Shown piece after piece: positions 25,401 through 35,640 of a stretch of 64,000 nucleotides of DNA (its first letter is position 1; every line of letters begins with the position of its first letter). This stretch comes from Rhynchonema sp. JSB1_4 (Eukaryota > Nematoda > Chromadorea > Monhysterida > Xyalidae). The translations under genes and the position numbers were made by a program. The stretch lies in contig JASAMV010006823.1 in assembly GCA_030248065.1 (NCBI GenBank), positions 1-64,000 on the forward strand, written 5' to 3'. Below the pieces are notes generated by a model. The model was not told the DNA's origin. It saw only the letters and a list, made by a program, of their open reading frames with translations, and ran no database searches.

Positions 25401-28400
25401 AAGACGAACGCGCGCTGCAGCGACGTGATTGGATCAATGTTCCGGCCGAGAAACGTCACTGGAATGTCTTGCTGACCACTTACGAGGTGATAATGTTGCT
25501 TGATTTGTTGATTTCTATTGTCTAAATGCCAAAAAAATCCGAAAAGTCAATCTGCAGATGTTGGTGAAAGACGCCGATTTCCTGCTGCCATTCCGTTGGC
25601 AATGCGTGATTGTCGACGAAGCGCATCGGGTAAAGAACTCGGAATCACTTTTGCACAAACAGTTGAGAGAGGTTCGGCTTAAAACAATGATGTTTTAAAT
25701 TAATTTAGTGACAAATGCAGCAATTCAACATTTTGCCACAGTCTCGGTTCGACTGGCTGCTACTTCTGACTGGAACACCCGTGCAAAACAACATGCAAGA
25801 ATTATATTCACTTTTGTGTTTGGTGGCGCCTAATGAATATCCGCTTGATAAAAGACAGAAATTCGTGACACAATTCGAAAATCCCGGTGATAAAACAGGT
25901 CAGCAAGATTTGTCTTTGAAATCATTGCACGCAAGCCCCAATATTATGAAGCAAATCACAATTATTTGCTTTAGCAATGGCCGAACTTCGACTGATTCTG
26001 GCCGAATACATGCTGCGTCGCACAAAGGATGTCGTCGCGCTGGACATTCCTGAAAAGTCTGAAGTGATCTTGTATCACGGCATTAGTGACGTGCAGAAGA
26101 AGTTGTACAAAGCTATTCTCGTGAAAAATTATGGTTCGTTTCGTTGTGTTAATTTTTTTAAGAAATCTATTCTTTATTGTCACTTTGCTCGTTCTGAGCT
26201 GCGTTTCGTTTTTGAGATTTAAGAACAAATGTTTCAGATGCGTTCGATGCAGCCTCGGCCGCCAACCGAACGTCACTAATGAATGCACTGATGCAACTGC
26301 GCAAATGTGTCGCACATCCATATTTATTCGACGGTAAAACTTAGCTGAATTATTGCAAAGTCCCTGTCTGAGCCGAGCATCACCTTGACAATTCAGGCGT
26401 TGAACCCGAACCATTCGAGGAAGGCGAACATCTGATCACATCCAGTGACAAATTGTTGGTGCTGGATCAAGTGCTGAAATTCTGCAAACGCCATTCACAT
26501 CGAGTGTTGTTGTTCTCACAAATGACCCGAGTGCTGGATGTGTTGCAGGACTATCTGGCCTTTAGAGGTTGGTTTGTTGTCTGAAATGGACGCCTGGTGA
26601 TGAGCAGCGTAAAATTTTTTATTGTATATATCACAACGAAGGCAGGTCCCATCCTATCCGATCGCCAAGGCCTGGCACCGCGCCCGCCTGTGAAAACAGG
26701 TCGAAACGGGCAAAACTCACTGCTGTTACATTATTGTCACTTGTCAGTTGAAATACGTGTCCAAATTTATTCCGAATCCCCCAAATGTAGGTTACACCTA
26801 CGAGCGGCTGGACGGTTCAGTGCGTGGTGAAGAGCGTTTCGCAGCCGTTCGTCAGTTCAACGCGTCCAAAAGTCGGACGTTTGTGTTCCTGCTGAGCACA
26901 CGCGCTGGTGGTCTGGGACTGACATTAACATCGGCTGACACGGTCATTTTCTTTGATTCGGACTTCAATCCGCAGAATGACATTCAGGCCGCAGCACGGG
27001 CTCACAGGATCGGACAAGACAAGTTGGATTGTTTGAGCGTTAATGTACGGATTGTTTGTAAATTTATTTCTATCCAAACTTGCAGGCCAGTCAAAATCAT
27101 TCGCCTGATTGGACGCAACACGGTGGAAGAAGTGATCCAGTCTCGAGCTGCCGGCAAGCTGCGATTGACAGACGCGGTAATTGGAGATGAAAATGCAGAC
27201 GCTAATGGTTTGGGCCTGGTTGTGTGTCAGATTCGGGCAAAAAGATTTTGTGAGAGCTCTTGGACTTACCCGACTTCAGACATGACCCGTCTGTCAGCGG
27301 CCGAACTGACCAACATTCTGGTTCACGGACTGAAACGGTTGACCACAAGCAATGATGACGAAACCAAAATGAATGGCACTGGTGAACAGACACATGAACG
27401 TTTGACTGGCATATTGGGCCATACGGACACCAAGGGACATTGGCTGCCGGCGGTATGATCCGTGTTGTTTCAGTACCCTCTTTTTGAGAAAGTACTATTT
27501 AATATTTATTGTGTACTTTCGGCGCCCGAAGAGCAAAGGCGTCAAGCACCAACACTTGACGAGCGAGCCGCGAAAAACGATGAATCTCAACAATCAACGC
27601 ACAGCATTTATTACTACGATGGAAAGGACTACGCACAAGTTCGACAACAGCTTGATAAGGAGGACAATGTGCGTCGGTTTTTTCTTTCAGTTTTGGGGGT
27701 GGGTGGGCGGGGAAATATTCAGAAATATGTTTCAGACCAAAGTTCTGGCGGACCGTGCAGCGCTGCAAGTGCTACTCGATGAAGGCCGACCAACATTTGG
27801 TGCAACGCCAACAGCAACGCGGAAGCGAGGACCGAGAAAGGTTAGGTTGAGTTGATAAAGTCCTCCTAAATGGCGATAACATTCACAAATTCCTCATTGC
27901 AGCCCCCAACTGATGTAGTGCCCATCGAACGTGTCACCCTGACACCTGAACAATTGGCTGAAAGGCGTCGTAAGCTGACAGAGGCAGCTGAACGCAGACG
28001 TGTGATGGTGGAGGAAAGGAAGAGAGTGATGAATGAACAGAAAGAGAAACGCATCAGAGAGAAATGGGCGGCCAATGGTGGGTGTTTTTTTATCTTGAAT
28101 GTTAGTACGGGGCGGATGGGCACGTGCTTTTTCATAGATGCAGGCGGCTAGCTCTTGTTTATGTTGTTTTTTTCACAACTAATCTTTTGTCATACTCTCG
28201 CATGATTTTGTGAAGCAAAGGCCCGCAGAATTGAGATCAACCCTCGGTGTTTGCGAACACGCGCGTTGCTGATGAGCTTGAGTTTGCATGACTTTTTTTG
28301 CTGGCGAATTCGCCTGACTCAAACATTGCGATCGCAACACCGATTGGTGTGATTGATTCTTTCTTTCTTAAACCGACCACCATGGGTGAAACAGGCCGTT

Positions 28401-30100
28401 GCGCAACAAACAGAATCAAATCGACGATCATAAACCCATTGCAGGTTACATTTCTCGTTCACTCGCGCTGCCGGATGAGTCCGAATCTGATGATCAATTC
28501 GACATCGAGCTCGATGCGCGTCGAGCACGTGTGCATTTCGTGATGGGATCGGTGGCACAACCGATATGTGAAGATGGCAATGCACTCCTGTTGCATTGTA
28601 TTGACAATTCAGGTATGGTTGCCGGACTAGTGTGGTTGAGTGGTGGTGGATTTGTTTCAAGTAGCGGACACAGCAAAGTTGCCAGATAAGGGCGGGGTCA
28701 CCCTGTTTGCTGTACTGCCTTGATCAGACTGCAGTGAAACGTGATATTTTTGAGAATTAGCTATTCGATTATTGGCAACCTGTAGAACTTCGACTTTTCC
28801 AATGTTATGTGTATGACGCAATTGCAACCTTTATTCAGGCCAATGGGGTCGTGGTGGTGTGTTCGCAGCGCTGGATGCAGCCTATCCACGAGTGCGACAA
28901 CACTACGAATTGGCACAAGCAATGCAGGATGTCAGATTGGGGGACGTACATCTGGTGGATGTCAGTGACACAATCACGGTTGCACTCTGTATTGCGCAGG
29001 ATAAGAAACACAGAGGTTCGATTTTGATTGGATTGTGGTCCATTTTGGTTTGTGATCCAGTATTTACTGTTCCAGATCTTGTGGTTTAACTTGGTTATAT
29101 GTTAATTGACTGCAGATACCCTGAATATTGACGCCCTACAAACGGCACTCAAGAAAGTCGGCAACCACGCAAAGAACGCTGCTCAGCACAAGTTTGTTAT
29201 GCGTTGTTTGTTAAATTACTAATTTATCGTTTTTCTCGTAATCCAAAGAAGTCAATTTGTTGGAATAATAATGCTGAACGGAACATTCCATACGTTTCAG
29301 CCCCCTGTCCATCCACATAGCCCGTATCGGTTACGGTATGCCGACCGTCCGCTGGTACACCATTGAACGCATGTTGCAGCGTCACTTGTGTCGCACGGCT
29401 GGGATCGACACCTATGTGTATTACTACAGGAAGGGGCACACGAATATAAACAGCAAACGTGCCGTGGCCGCGAGCGCTAGTAGTGCCTCTGTATCGAGCT
29501 CGACTGAGCCGACCAATGCCAAGAGAGCGAGGGTGCATGATGGTAGGTCTCTCTCGATGCTTGTGTGATTTTATGCATGAACATTTGGAGGTGTTCTTTG
29601 GAAATGTAAATCTGACCAGGGTTAATGCCAGCAAAGGGGCACCACACCAAACGGATAATGTTTGAGTTCCCCATTTCAGACAGCCCACCACCGCCAGCGA
29701 ACGGTTCACCATATCCACTTCAGTCGTCTGCCACCGCAAGCAGCACGGATGCAGCCGAACCGCTGACCGTTCACTTGAATCTGTTCGACAACGTGCGCCT
29801 GTACATCGATGTGAATGGGGGTGGTGAGAAACACGATGAGAACCGAATACAGCGAATGACGCGGTTGTTTGTGACATTCGGTGGAGAAATGGTATCGGAT
29901 GCACAGGATGCAACGCATGTGCTCGCTGATAGCGATCGGGTAGGGGTGGTGGCAACTTGTTTTGTTTACAAAAGGGCCCGAGTTGACCTGACTTGATCCC
30001 TTCTTTTCAGTCGCCCACTGATCTGCCCTCAACCACGCGTGTGATTTCAATCGACCAAGTTGAATCGGCAATCAAGAATCGAACCAAACTTGTCCAGTAG
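22402..30100 (+). CDS. CHD1L: CHD1L/ALC1-like SNF2 ATPase with macro domain and C-terminal BRCT-like domain (1049 aa)
   Basis: Nineteen exons, all in phase: 22402-22456, 25073-25292, 25357-25486, 25558-25671, 25721-25898, 25975-26133, 26238-26333, 26397-26567, 26791-27022, 27086-27452, 27534-27668, 27736-27840, 27903-28077, 28445-28612, 28839-29015, 29116-29191, 29301-29542, 29680-29939, 30011-30100. SNF2 motifs: DEMGLGKT (residues 47-54), DEAH (155-158), LTGTPVQNN, helicase-[10 protein letters not shown] and ARAHRIGQ. The macro domain (about 710-880) includes [14 protein letters not shown] and ends [22 protein letters not shown]1 is a PARP-activated nucleosome remodeller in DNA repair. Exons 17-19 add a Ser/Pro-rich linker and a BRCT-like segment ([28 protein letters not shown]). 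Bases 27209-27280 could be an extra small in-frame intron. AATAAA is at 30296. Confidence 0.93.
22469..23052. mobile_element. Nested inverted-repeat elements in CHD1L intron 1
   Basis: An inner element, 22499-22900, has inverted ends TACCATATTGTCGGAAATAG and CTATTTCCGACAATACGGTA and is filled with GGGGGGTTC/ATTAATGGGG units. Around it, ACCGTAAAAACCTAAA at 22478-22498 is mirrored by TTTAGGTTTTTGCGGT at 23032-23047, so the inner copy sits inside a second element of about 580 bp. Confidence 0.65.
23144..23944. mobile_element. hAT-type MITE (801 bp) with 8 bp target duplication
   Basis: Ends CAGAGATCGGAAACGGGCC and its complement ...CCGTTTCCGATCTCTG are flanked by CCCCCAAT on both sides (23136-23143 and 23945-23952). 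Arms are dominated by CCCGGCCCGG runs. CAGAG ends plus an 8 bp duplication fit the hAT superfamily. No transposase is encoded. Confidence 0.85.
23999..25042. mobile_element. hAT-like GC-rich MITE interrupted by another MITE
   Basis: Outer ends are CAGAGGTGGGAATCGGGCC (23999) and GGCCCGATTCCCACCTCTG (25042), with GGTAC next to both. A second left end, CAGAGGTGGAAATCGGGCC, begins at 24239, so one truncated copy abuts another. Inside lies the separate element at 24295-24725. The right end stops 30 bp before the CHD1L exon 2 start, close to the splice acceptor. Confidence 0.7.
24295..24725. mobile_element. hAT-type MITE (431 bp), nested, 8 bp target duplication
   Basis: Ends CAGTGGTGTCGTTGGG and CCCAACGACACCACTG. 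The target duplication GGTCCTGG is at 24287-24294 and 24726-24733. Internal sequence is a mosaic of GGTATCCGGTAT units. It is inserted into the GC-rich element at 23999-25042. Confidence 0.9.
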
Positions 30101-30295
30101 GCTGTGATTTCATGAAATGTAAAATTAATTATTCCGTAATTCACCTTCCTGCGTGTTTAGCTTTCATTTTGTTTCATCTTTTGAAAGGCTGTTGAATTTT
30201 GATTTGCTCATTTCATCTGTTATTATCATGCATAAGCATTTGTTTTCCTTTTCAAGCACGGTGATGGGGTTTCACATGGTTATATTTTTGGTTAC

Positions 30296-30301
30296 AATAA
30301 A
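30296..30301 (+). promoter_or_regulatory. Polyadenylation signal of the CHD1L gene
   Basis: AATAAA about 195 bp after the stop codon. Confidence 0.6.
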
Positions 30302-30660
30302 AAGAACGTCAAACTGTTGTGTATGAACTGGATCATGGTCGCGCATTTTTTGCAGTGTCATTTTCCTTTCAATTTCACTTTTTTATTTTTTATAATTTTG
30401 GAAAATATAAGGTACCGGAATTTGAAAGTCCCATGACTGTCATTCCGCAGAACAGAGACTAAAATACAACCGCGTGTTGTCCAAGAACAAACGCATTCAT
30501 TGTTTGGTCCAATAGATCGTATTTGTGCAGCTGTGCTGTGATAAACGTCAGATGGGCAACAACGGGTCTGCTTTTTCTTATTTCAACCAGCCTTGTTCCA
30601 TTCTTGTTCATCCGCCACTTGGTTTTTGAAATATCCATTAAAACGATCTAAAACAATTTC
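30302..30660. other. Short intergenic region
   Basis: AT-rich; presumably holds the promoter of the small membrane protein gene that starts at 30661. No element is named. Confidence 0.4.
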
Positions 30661-31598
30661 ATGGCTCAACAACTTCTGTTCACACTCGCAGGTATGCCGT
30701 CCAAGGGTTCAGAACCTTCGAGTTTCGCGGGTGATGTTTCGCAGAAAAGTTGCATGGAAATGCCAGTCCCCAAATTGTCTATTTGTAGCTGTACCAAATA
30801 ATCGGTCTCAGACTAGCATTGAGGGCAGCTGATGTTTCAGGTCTGTTCCTGATTGTGGCCCACAGTCAAGCGTGGGAGATCAAAACAGTGAACGGCACCA
30901 ACATCGGCGAGTGTTATCAAACCGAACTATCTTGTGAGTGAATGAGCATCATGTGTTTTCCCAAGATGCATCACGATGTCTCACCTCACGTCGTTCACAT
31001 GACAATATGTTATTCAGGCAAAGCGGCATGCGTAGCCCTAAACGAGAGCAATGCCGATTACATCAAATGCATTCAGTTGCCATGTGACTTGGACAACCAA
31101 AATGGCACCATGCAGATATCGGGTGACACGTGGGTGTGCGCCGACACCGAATTCATTGCGAAATTCGTGTCCATCATTGCCGGACTCGGGTTGTGGGTTA
31201 CGCTGTGAAGTTCTTTAGCCTGTTTTTATTACCCGAAGTTTGCAGCCAGGGTCATTGGGCACGCTTGTGTTCTGGCAACATCAGTGCCTCGGGCTCAGAC
31301 AGTTGTTTATGAATTTCTGCGCATTACACTTCGTCACATGATAAACGGCCAGGTCATAAAATTATTGGCCACAAAGTGTGTGTAGCATATATAACAGTGT
31401 GCACCATGCTTATATACACGGCACTAAATGACCGAAATTTCCCCCTGCAGGTTCCTCCTGATCATAATCGTCGTCGGGTGTCTATGCTGCACTGCCTGCA
31501 TCATCGGTCTGTGCTGCGTTTGTTGCAAGAAACGTCGTGACCAGGGACAAGTTATTCAGCCAGCCACCGAATACGGATCTTCGGACATAAAAAAGTGA
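30661..31598 (+). CDS. Small type I membrane protein with Cys-rich ectodomain (147 aa)
   Basis: Exons 30661-30691, 30841-30933, 31018-31189, 31451-31598 join in phase and total 148 codons with stop. The signal peptide is MAQQLLFTLAGLFLIVAHS. The ectodomain (about residues 20-97) has paired cysteines (GECYQTELSCKAACVALN, KCIQLPCDLD, WVCADTEF) and an NGT sequon. One membrane helix (about 98-122) is strikingly Cys-rich, including CLCCTACIIGLCCVCC, and is followed by KKRR as stop-transfer and a 20-residue cytoplasmic tail ending SSDIKK. Cysteines next to KKRR are plausible palmitoylation sites. Spacing is loosely reminiscent of Shisa/CX-type proteins, but I cannot assign a family. AATAAA is at 31665-31670. 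The exon 2 acceptor is CTGATGTTTCAG. Confidence 0.75.
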
Positions 31599-32122
31599 AG
31601 AACAAACTCAATTCAGTGCACGTTTTTTTGTAAATCTAGGACAATAAGACACAAATGTTGATAAAATAAAATTCTGTTCGTCAGAGCGCCTGTGATAAAA
31701 TTGTCCAAAAGTCCAACGTTGCCAAGCTGCGTGATGTGTATCATGCCTCATGGTGACATGAGAGGCGGTGCTCAAGACGGCGTGGTTGAATTTGTCATAA
31801 CTTTCGAATTGATGAAACGTCGTGACGATGGCATTTTTTGTGGCCCGAGCAAAATTTTGACGAATCTGATACGCGGACACAGCACAACGGGGCAGTGTAT
31901 TTGGTCTGGTGTCGTGGCGCGACCAGACCGCCAGGTGTAACTCCACATCAACGTTGTTACACGTCTCTCTCGCCGCATTCAGGAGGGCAGTTTTGAGCAG
32001 CCGACGACACTTGCCATGACTGGGCGATCTATGTAATACTTTGTTCACATTCTCTAATTAGCAGCACAAATTACCATTCAATCCAAATTTGAATAATCCG
32101 TCCATCATCACCCATCCACCAA
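31599..32122. other. Intergenic; unassigned open frames on both strands
   Basis: A 146-codon minus-strand frame (32048-31608) overlaps an 82-codon plus-strand frame (31692-31940). Neither has a recognisable domain. The minus frame overlaps the 3' end of the preceding gene including its AATAAA, so it is probably chance. Confidence 0.4.
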
Positions 32123-32314
32123 ATGAATGAATACCTGGCGGCAATTCTGCTGATCGCACTCGGCGCATTTCTGCAGCTGTTGTACGATGTGCATGAGAAA
32201 ACAATTAATCGATGGATCGCAAGCCTGTTTGGATTGACGGACGCACAGGAACGAAGCCAGAGAAACACAAATCAACGAAAGACCAATTCACAACGACGAC
32301 GACGATCATGTTAG
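32123..32314 (+). CDS. Mini membrane protein, intact paralogue (63 aa)
   Basis: A single-exon frame from ATG 32123 to TAG. It has one N-terminal hydrophobic helix (YLAAILLIALGAFLQLLY), then HEKTINRWIASLFGL, then a very basic, Gln/Asn-rich tail ending RRRRSC. It shares the start context CCATCCACCAAATG, the LLIALGAFL core, a basic tail and a terminal Cys with the broken copy at 33298. That similarity is the best evidence that it is a real gene. No family recognised. Confidence 0.55.
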   Translation: MNEYLAAILLIALGAFLQLLYDVHEKTINRWIASLFGLTDAQERSQRNTNQRKTNSQRRRRSC

Positions 32315-33297
32315 CAACGTTGTGCAAAAATAGATATCTATACTACTAAAACAGGAAGGTGTATGTCTATGTATGTGTGTCTGTGGCCCCCTCCCTCGAA
32401 GGTGCGGACGGGTCAGTTTTCACGGGTAGCTTTGGGTATGCTAACGGATCTTCGGGGGGGAGGGGTGGCACGGGCGCGGCGCTGTAGCCGGGCCGTAGGC
32501 ACGGATCCCGTCTAGTGAACATGATAAAACAAATGTCAACTAATGGATGAGACTCCGTGAAAACGATTGCTTTCCAGCAACGAGCAGCACTCGATCCCGC
32601 GGTGCCAATCGATCTTCACTCAGGAGCCGCCGCCGCTCTGCCGTTAGTTTTTGTAGCCGATTGATATGCTTACTGTAGGTATTTCATGGCTTTCGCATGA
32701 ATTTTAGCGACCATAACATCTCGACTATTGACTGACTGCTATCTCATGAATTCAATGAACAAAATAAACGAAAAAAATGAATGATTAGGCAAGCCCTGAT
32801 TGTTGTTCAGGGACAAAACTGCAGTTGTTGTGATCAAGAGGGCCTCCTCCATGACTGAATCTTGCAAATAAAAATAACAATATCGAATGACGAGAGAAGA
32901 CAGTGAAACGCAGTATTGTTGGGAAATAAAAATTCAGAGACGCCAGATGTTGTGAAATGCAATTAAGAAAAAACTCAGAGCCACCAATATAATATTTTAC
33001 ACGAATGCAAACTTGTCCGTGGGCAGGCGGATGTTTCATAGCACGATGTGATGTGCAAACACAACTACCCGAAGAACATAATGAAACATCGAATGACCAA
33101 GAATCATGACATTTTGATCAATGAAACGTCAACCTTCACTCACAGTAACGGTGTATTACGCAATATACAGTATGTATTTTGGGACGCCTCACGCGCCATC
33201 GAGCGATTGGTCGTCACATCGGACAAAACGATTACCATTTAATCCAGTAAGAAACTGAATGATCTCAAATTCGCCACAATCGTCACGCATCCACCAA
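32315..33297. other. Non-coding between the two mini membrane genes
   Basis: Contains a (TATG/TGTG)-rich run followed by CCCCCTCCCTCGAAGGTGCG near 32390, typical of a dispersed repeat. A 64-codon frame at 33048-33242 is unsupported. Confidence 0.35.
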
Positions 33298-33378
33298 ATG
33301 TTTGAATATCTGACTTACGCCGTCAAGGGCATGCTGCTGATCGCATTGGGCGCGTTTCTGGCCGAGCTATTGCGTTTC

Positions 33379-33591
33379 GCATGTTGGGAAAAGCTAGTCC
33401 CGTTGCCTTGACAGAGAGAAAACGCGAATTTTCGATTTCGCGATAGAAGGCACGGGTTGGCTCAAGGTTTGGCCTAAGCCTAAGCCTAAGCCTAATAGTA
33501 AGCCTAAGCCTAAGCCTAAGCCTAAGCCCAAGCCTAAGCCTGAGAAAAAGGGAAGTCAATTTTGAAACGGGACTAGCTTTTCCCAAAATGC
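33379..33591. mobile_element. MULE-like MITE carrying TTAGGC repeats, 9 bp target duplication
   Basis: Inverted ends GCATGTTGGGAAAAGCTAGT and ACTAGCTTTTCCCAAAATGC are flanked by TTGCGTTTC at 33370-33378 and 33592-33600. A 9 bp duplication and long inverted ends fit the Mutator superfamily. Between the arms (about 33470-33540) are about ten CCTAAG units, i.e. TTAGGC on the other strand, the nematode telomere repeat, with small interruptions. Confidence 0.85.
33470..33540. repeat. Interstitial TTAGGC telomere-like array
   Basis: A run of CCTAAG hexamers with one AATAGTAAG interruption and one CCCAAG variant. It lies inside the MITE, not at a chromosome end. Confidence 0.9.
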
Positions 33592-33695
33592 TTGCGTTTC
33601 CTCATGTTAGTGGTGTCAATCGAATTATTGCCTCCCGCCGAGAAAAAGAGAAAGCAAAAACGAAAGACGCCGTCGTCAAAGGAACGACCATGTTA

Positions 33696-34439
33696 GTTGC
33701 GCGGCGCAAAACCGAAACGCAAAAATGACCTGAATACTGCCACTTTTTTGCAGCACAGAGCAAATCTCGAGCTAAACAATCTTCGAGCGAAAGCCATCGG
33801 CCGCCCGACGTTAGTTTTTGTCACCGGATGACATTTTGTGCTTGTTTGTATAGGTATGTATTTTCAGAACAGTTGCATTCGCATGTAATTTTAGGGTCTG
33901 GCAAGCTGGTTCGACAGGAACAGGAAACCAAAATGAACGAAAGATTACGAACTACTGACTGCTGTTCAGGAAAAAGATCGAAAAATTCTCGTGATCAAAA
34001 TGCCTCTTATATGATTACCGTCTCTTGCGATGAATCCACAGAGACCCCACATGCCCACATCTAAAAAAATGTACATACAAATAGGGCAATAAAAATTAAC
34101 TGGCACGATGGTATTTTATACGACCACGAATCACAAAAAATCAATTGACCGGATTCACTTGTTGATTGAAAAAAAGATTGTTGGATACCGTCTTTCTCCA
34201 TACACGCATGGGATATTAAGTGCAAAACACAACAGAATTTTGATGACGAGAGAAAAGTGATTGATAACGCACTTGGCTTGTTTGCAGAGGACCGAAACAA
34301 TCACGAGAGCATGACGCTTACACATCGGAAGAACGCCTTCCCTGAGTAGAGAATTGGGCGAACTTCGTCCCAAAAGCGATTTACATACAAATCACATGAA
34401 TATCGACCAATGCAATAATTAGATCCTAAAATGTACATT
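33696..34439. other. Intergenic and 3' flank of the SelW/MIEN1-like gene
   Basis: Read on the minus strand this is the 3' untranslated region where a SECIS element would be expected. By eye I do not find a convincing ATGA...AA...GA structure. Confidence 0.35.
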
Positions 34440-35087
34440 TTAGCAGATAACACAGCTGGATTTGGTCACGGCGATTTCTTGTTTCGAACTGCCATGCACT
34501 TCGACGTCCTTGCAGTACTGAATGAGCTGAAAATAAAAATTTGGGAATTTTAATAAAAAGCTGTCACTCTATTGTTTGACTTCGAAATTTTGCATGTGTA
34601 AAATTGAACTAAAGAAACTACGATTGGGACTGACATCAGCCATTTCCGGGAATCCACCCTGATTGAGTTTGGAGAACGCAAGCACGCCGTTGATGGTCAC
34701 TTCGAATGATGCTGGACGAAATATAAATCCAAATCAGTTTTTGGGAACAATGACACTGTTCAGTTCATCAAGACGTTTGACAATAAAATGAAACGAACTT
34801 TTGCGACCCGTCTGCCCGTCCACCTGCGCATTTGGGAACTCCTGCACCAACGCGTCCCGGAAGGCCCGGAACTTGGCGGCGTACCCTCATCCACCGCTGA
34901 AAAAGCACAACGGATTCAGTGAAAGTACCCAAATGATAAATATAACAAATAGCAACATTGCCCAGTATATGGCCCCCGCGGTCTGGAACAGTATTTCCCC
35001 TATAAATATTGATCACATGAGAGGAATAATTTGCAGCTTTTTTTAAACTCACCAATACTCGACATGCACAACCAGATTATTCGCCAT
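34440..35087 (-). CDS. SelW/MIEN1-family (Rdx) protein with in-frame UGA (putative Sec) and CAAX box (98 aa)
   Basis: Exons 35087-35053, 34896-34799, 34711-34635, 34526-34440; all junctions agree in phase (99 codons with stop TAA). The sequence begins MANNLVVHVEYCGG, then a TGA codon at 34889-34887, then GYAAKFRAF. The UGA thus falls exactly at the redox CxxU/CxxC position of the Rdx thioredoxin-fold family (residue 15). Later family hallmarks are intact: FEVTINGVLAFSKLNQGGFP. The C-terminus CVIC is a CAAX prenylation motif, as in MIEN1 (C35), while SelW proteins lack it. Reading UGA as selenocysteine is an inference; it needs a SECIS element and the Sec machinery. The alternative is a recent nonsense mutation. 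Transcribed divergently from ULK3, 553 bp away. Confidence 0.85.
34887..34889 (-). other. In-frame UGA, putative selenocysteine codon
   Basis: TGA between GGA and GGG in exon 2, within C-G-G-[UGA]-G-Y. The reading frame continues for 83 further codons with conserved family motifs. Confidence 0.75.
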
Positions 35088-35640
35088 CTTCACGCGTTAA
35101 TATTATTCAACAGCTAATTAGGTATACGTCGTTACGATGTTATTTGCTATCAACAGGTCACGACTGTCAATAAAAATGCAAAGTCACGGGCAAACCTGAA
35201 AAAAACAGAAAACTTTATCAGCTGCACATTGGTGCAACAGCCAGCCTGCACTTGTGCTGCACCCCCAGACTGGTTTGTGACGTCGGCAAACGTGTTTTGC
35301 AGCGACTAATGTTTGTTATGTGAAATATCGCTTGAGTTAGCAAGCTCAGTCAGTTCACGTGTAGGTATTGAACATTAGGTGTGTTTGGTTGCGTTGCGCA
35401 TGTGTGTTGCCCTGCAGGGCTGAGGCAAGCAAAGGCATGCGAACGGGAGGTGAAGTGAGTGAACTTCGCATGTGAATGACTCAACTTGTTTGTGGCAATG
35501 ACTGTCAAATACGAATAAAAATTTACACTGATGTTTTGGCTATGAGCACGCTTCACGAGCATCATGGCGAATCATCTGGCGGACATGCGGTCTGCAAACT
35601 AATTTGAAGAACCAAACTGACAAAAATATCGCGTCAGTCG
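35088..35640. promoter_or_regulatory. Bidirectional upstream region between SelW/MIEN1-like and ULK3 genes
   Basis: 553 bp separate the two divergent start codons, so both promoters must lie here or in untranslated exons. No specific element identified. Confidence 0.45.

Larger units (their letters stand above)
33298..33695 (+). pseudogene. Mini membrane protein paralogue interrupted by a transposon
   Basis: ATG 33298 opens a frame with EYLTYAVKGMLLIALGAFL, matching the paralogue at 32123. It runs into the 213 bp element at 33379-33591 and stops there at TGA 33409-33411, leaving 37 residues. Directly after the element and its duplicated 9 bp target, the original frame resumes. It continues through a hydrophobic stretch (MLVVSIELL) and a Lys/Arg-rich tail ending ERPC and a stop TAG at about 33695. 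The insertion therefore truncated a previously open gene. Whether the short product is still made is unknown. Confidence 0.65.

Noticed and set aside
31608..32048. 146-codon minus-strand open frame
   Set aside because: No domain or splice support, overlaps the 3' end and polyadenylation signal of the neighbouring gene, and a second long frame overlaps it on the other strand.
33470..33540. TTAGGC array as a chromosome end
   Set aside because: It is enclosed by the inverted ends of a 213 bp transposon with a 9 bp target duplication and is flanked by genes on both sides.
33980..34400. SECIS candidates in the 3' flank of the SelW/MIEN1-like gene (for example GTGATTCGTGGTCG...ACCATCG on the minus strand)
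   Set aside because: None showed the quartet, helix length, AA loop and 3' GA together when folded by eye; a covariance search is required.
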